This document shows, piece by piece, positions 7,672-8,928 of a stretch of DNA of 8,928 bases (the first letter of the stretch is position 1; every line of letters begins with the position of its first letter). Source of the stretch: Eubacteriales bacterium (GTDB lineage Bacteria > Bacillota > Clostridia > Christensenellales > CAG-138); the NCBI GenBank assembly GCA_030695285.1, contig JAUYTF010000113.1:1-8928 (forward strand), given 5' to 3'. Made by a program: the position numbers and the translations under genes. Under the pieces are notes generated by a model that saw only the letters and a list, made by a program, of their open reading frames with translations, did not search any database and had not been told where the DNA came from.

Positions 7672-8760
7672 ATGCGGAAGGTACTCAGGATTATTATTGC
7701 GCTGCTCGGTGTCGGAATCGGCTGCGGAATCGTCGCGTGGGTGCTCTACTCGTTCAAATGCCCCGGATACGACTACGTGCTGCGCTATACCACCATACCC
7801 GCCGTGATGGCCGCCCTTTATGTGATCGTTGGCATTCTATTCGGAATCATCTTTTTTATTTTATCTCCAAGGATCATAGACGGCATTCGCGGTTTTTTTC
7901 AAAAGCTGGAACGCAGGCTGGTTGAGATGCCCGCGCTGGATATTCTGTTCGGCGTGATCGGCATCATGATCGGTTTGATTTTTGCGTTCTTGCTGAGCCT
8001 GATTTTGCGTACAATCAATGTTCCGGTGCTGCCGGAAGTCATCACGCTGCTGCTGTTTTTTATCTGCGGGTATTACGGCGGCTACATCGGCGTAACCCGG
8101 CGCGCGGAGCTCATGGAGGGATACGTCCGCCGCGGGCACATTGCAAAAAACATCGCTTCATCAAACGCGCGGCCAAAGGTACTCGATACCAGCGTGATCA
8201 TCGACGGGCGCATCTACGACATCTGCAAGACCGGATTTCTCGAAGGAAAGATTGTCATACCGTCTTTTGTGCTCAAAGAACTGCGGCACATCGCCGACAG
8301 TTCGGACTCGATGAAACGCGCGCGCGGGCGCAGGGGGCTGGACATTTTACGCGCGATGCAGCAGGAGCTCGAGCAGCGCGTCGCCGTGGAGGAAAAGGAC
8401 TACGAGGAGACAGACGAAGTAGACCTCAAGCTCCTGCGGCTTGCGGCCGATCTGGGCGGCATTCTGGTGACGAACGACTACAACCTCAACAAGGTCGCCG
8501 CTGTGCAAAACATGCCGGTGCTCAACATCAACGACCTCTCCAACGCCGTGCGATCCGTTTTGCTGCCGGGCGAAGAACTGCCGTTGCTCATCGTGAAGGA
8601 AGGCAAGGAATCGGGGCAGGGGGTCGGGTATTTGCCGGATGGCACGATGGTCATCGTTGAAAACACCAGAAAGCACATCGGCGAAACGCTGGACATCGTG
8701 GTGACGAGCGCCTTGCAAACATCCGCAGGCAGACTGGTGTTTGCCAAACTTCGCGGGTGA
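7672..8760 (+). CDS. yacL: PIN/TRAM-domain membrane protein (YacL family)
   Basis: The 362-residue protein has four predicted transmembrane helices (about 5-27, 41-65, 90-113, 120-141), then a cytoplasmic PIN nuclease-like domain and a TRAM RNA-binding domain. PIN residues are visible: LDTSVIIDGR with Asp172 and Asp178, Glu203 in LKEL, Asp251 in EVDLKLL, and Asp269 in TNDYNLN. The TRAM part spans about 298-360 (GVGYLPDGTMVIVENTRKHI). The family is widespread in Firmicutes and resembles Bacillus YacL, encoded next to ispD; its substrate is not established and RNA cleavage is inferred from the PIN fold. The frame is open back to 7501 inside carD, but ATG 7672 begins the expected membrane segment. 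It has no good ribosome binding site (only GGGAAAA about 15 bases upstream), which suggests coupling to carD. ispD would be a likely downstream neighbour but is not in the window. Confidence 0.9.
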   Translation: MRKVLRIIIALLGVGIGCGIVAWVLYSFKCPGYDYVLRYTTIPAVMAALYVIVGILFGIIFFILSPRIIDGIRGFFQKLERRLVEMPALDILFGVIGIMIGLIFAFLLSLILRTINVPVLPEVITLLLFFICGYYGGYIGVTRRAELMEGYVRRGHIAKNIASSNARPKVLDTSVIIDGRIYDICKTGFLEGKIVIPSFVLKELRHIADSSDSMKRARGRRGLDILRAMQQELEQRVAVEEKDYEETDEVDLKLLRLAADLGGILVTNDYNLNKVAAVQNMPVLNINDLSNAVRSVLLPGEELPLLIVKEGKESGQGVGYLPDGTMVIVENTRKHIGETLDIVVTSALQTSAGRLVFAKLRG

Positions 8761-8831
8761 GGACGGCATCGGTGGCACGAGAGCCATCGGCAACAGCAAG
8801 AAACTCCTTGACACGGCTTCTCGCCGTCCTC
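8759..8831. repeat. 9-bp inverted repeat enclosing a hairpin, overlapping the next promoter
   Basis: GAGGACGGC (8759-8767, starting in the yacL stop codon) is perfectly complementary to GCCGTCCTC (8823-8831), which ends directly before the -10 box of the next promoter. Between them CGGTGGC/GCCATCG (8770-8789) forms a second 7-bp hairpin. The right arm can instead pair locally with ACGGC (8813-8817). No U-tract follows, so this is not a standard terminator. Confidence 0.55.
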
Positions 8832-8837
8832 TATAAT
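8808..8837 (+). promoter_or_regulatory. Strong sigma-A promoter for a gene beyond the right edge
   Basis: Perfect TTGACA (8808-8813) and perfect TATAAT (8832-8837) are spaced by 18 bases. The spacer holds the dyad ACGGC-N5-GCCGT (8813-8827). Transcription would start near 8844. Confidence 0.85.
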
Positions 8838-8843
8838 ACATAA

Positions 8844-8928
8844 GGTTCATATCATGCGGACAACTGCCCGTATGTGCGATTTTCGCAGGCTCGCGCCTGC
8901 ACGACTCAACAACGAAGCGAGGTGTATT
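8844..8928 (+). promoter_or_regulatory. 5' leader of the next gene, cut by the right edge
   Basis: The leader holds a perfect hairpin GCAGGC-TCGC-GCCTGC (8885-8900) and ends in GCGAGGTGTATT (8917-8928), whose GAGGTG (8919-8924) looks like a Shine-Dalgarno site for a start codon just outside the window. An ATG at 8854 opens a frame of 25 codons to the edge (MRTTARMCDF at its start). It could be a leader peptide or a chance frame. The downstream gene cannot be identified. Confidence 0.4.

Noticed and set aside
8844..8928. T-box or known riboswitch in the final leader
   Set aside because: The leader is too short inside the window and lacks a T-box consensus or any conserved riboswitch core I can recognise.

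Overview
This window carries a run of bacterial housekeeping genes. The organism is most likely a moderately GC-rich member of the Clostridia (Firmicutes). The evidence is the tilS-hpt-ftsH order also known from Bacillus; a CarD-family gene followed by a YacL-type PIN/TRAM membrane protein, an arrangement I associate with Clostridia; strong AGGAGG-like Shine-Dalgarno sites paired with several TTG and GTG starts; and compact sigma-A promoters close to TTGACA-17-TATAAT. No species can be named from the sequence alone.

Layout. At 1-323 (minus strand) lies the 5' part of radC, cut by the left edge, with a near-consensus promoter at 351-379. The divergent intergenic region 324-689 holds three imperfect 66-bp tandem repeats and the promoter of the next operon. 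At 690-4721 (plus) lies tilS-hpt-ftsH: tRNA-Ile lysidine synthetase, hypoxanthine phosphoribosyltransferase whose TTG start overlaps the tilS stop, and the membrane AAA protease FtsH. A GC hairpin follows. At 4836-5744 is a PHP-domain phosphoesterase. At 5885-6898 is a divergent PRPP synthetase (prs) with its own promoter and two adjacent dyads upstream. The 276-nt gap 6899-7174 is dense with signals: a hairpin, a promoter, a possible ~93-nt small RNA, a weak terminator and two strong tandem promoters. At 7175-8760 lie carD and a yacL-like PIN/TRAM gene as a two-gene unit. The window ends with an inverted repeat, another strong promoter and the 5' leader of a gene that starts beyond the right edge.

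How the genes fit together. Prs makes PRPP and Hpt consumes it for purine salvage, and the PHP protein may dephosphorylate small nucleotides, so the middle of the window has a nucleotide-metabolism flavour (inference). TilS (decoding), FtsH (membrane protein quality control), CarD (RNA polymerase) and PIN/TRAM (RNA-related) are core information and homeostasis functions.

I see no CRISPR array, transposase, phage gene, toxin-antitoxin pair, tRNA or rRNA. No clearly new system is visible. The most interesting material is non-coding: the 66-bp repeats whose first unit supplies the radC -35 box, the possible small RNA between prs and carD, the dyads at the prs promoter, and the inverted repeat overlapping the last promoter. 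Among the proteins, Prs is the least canonical.
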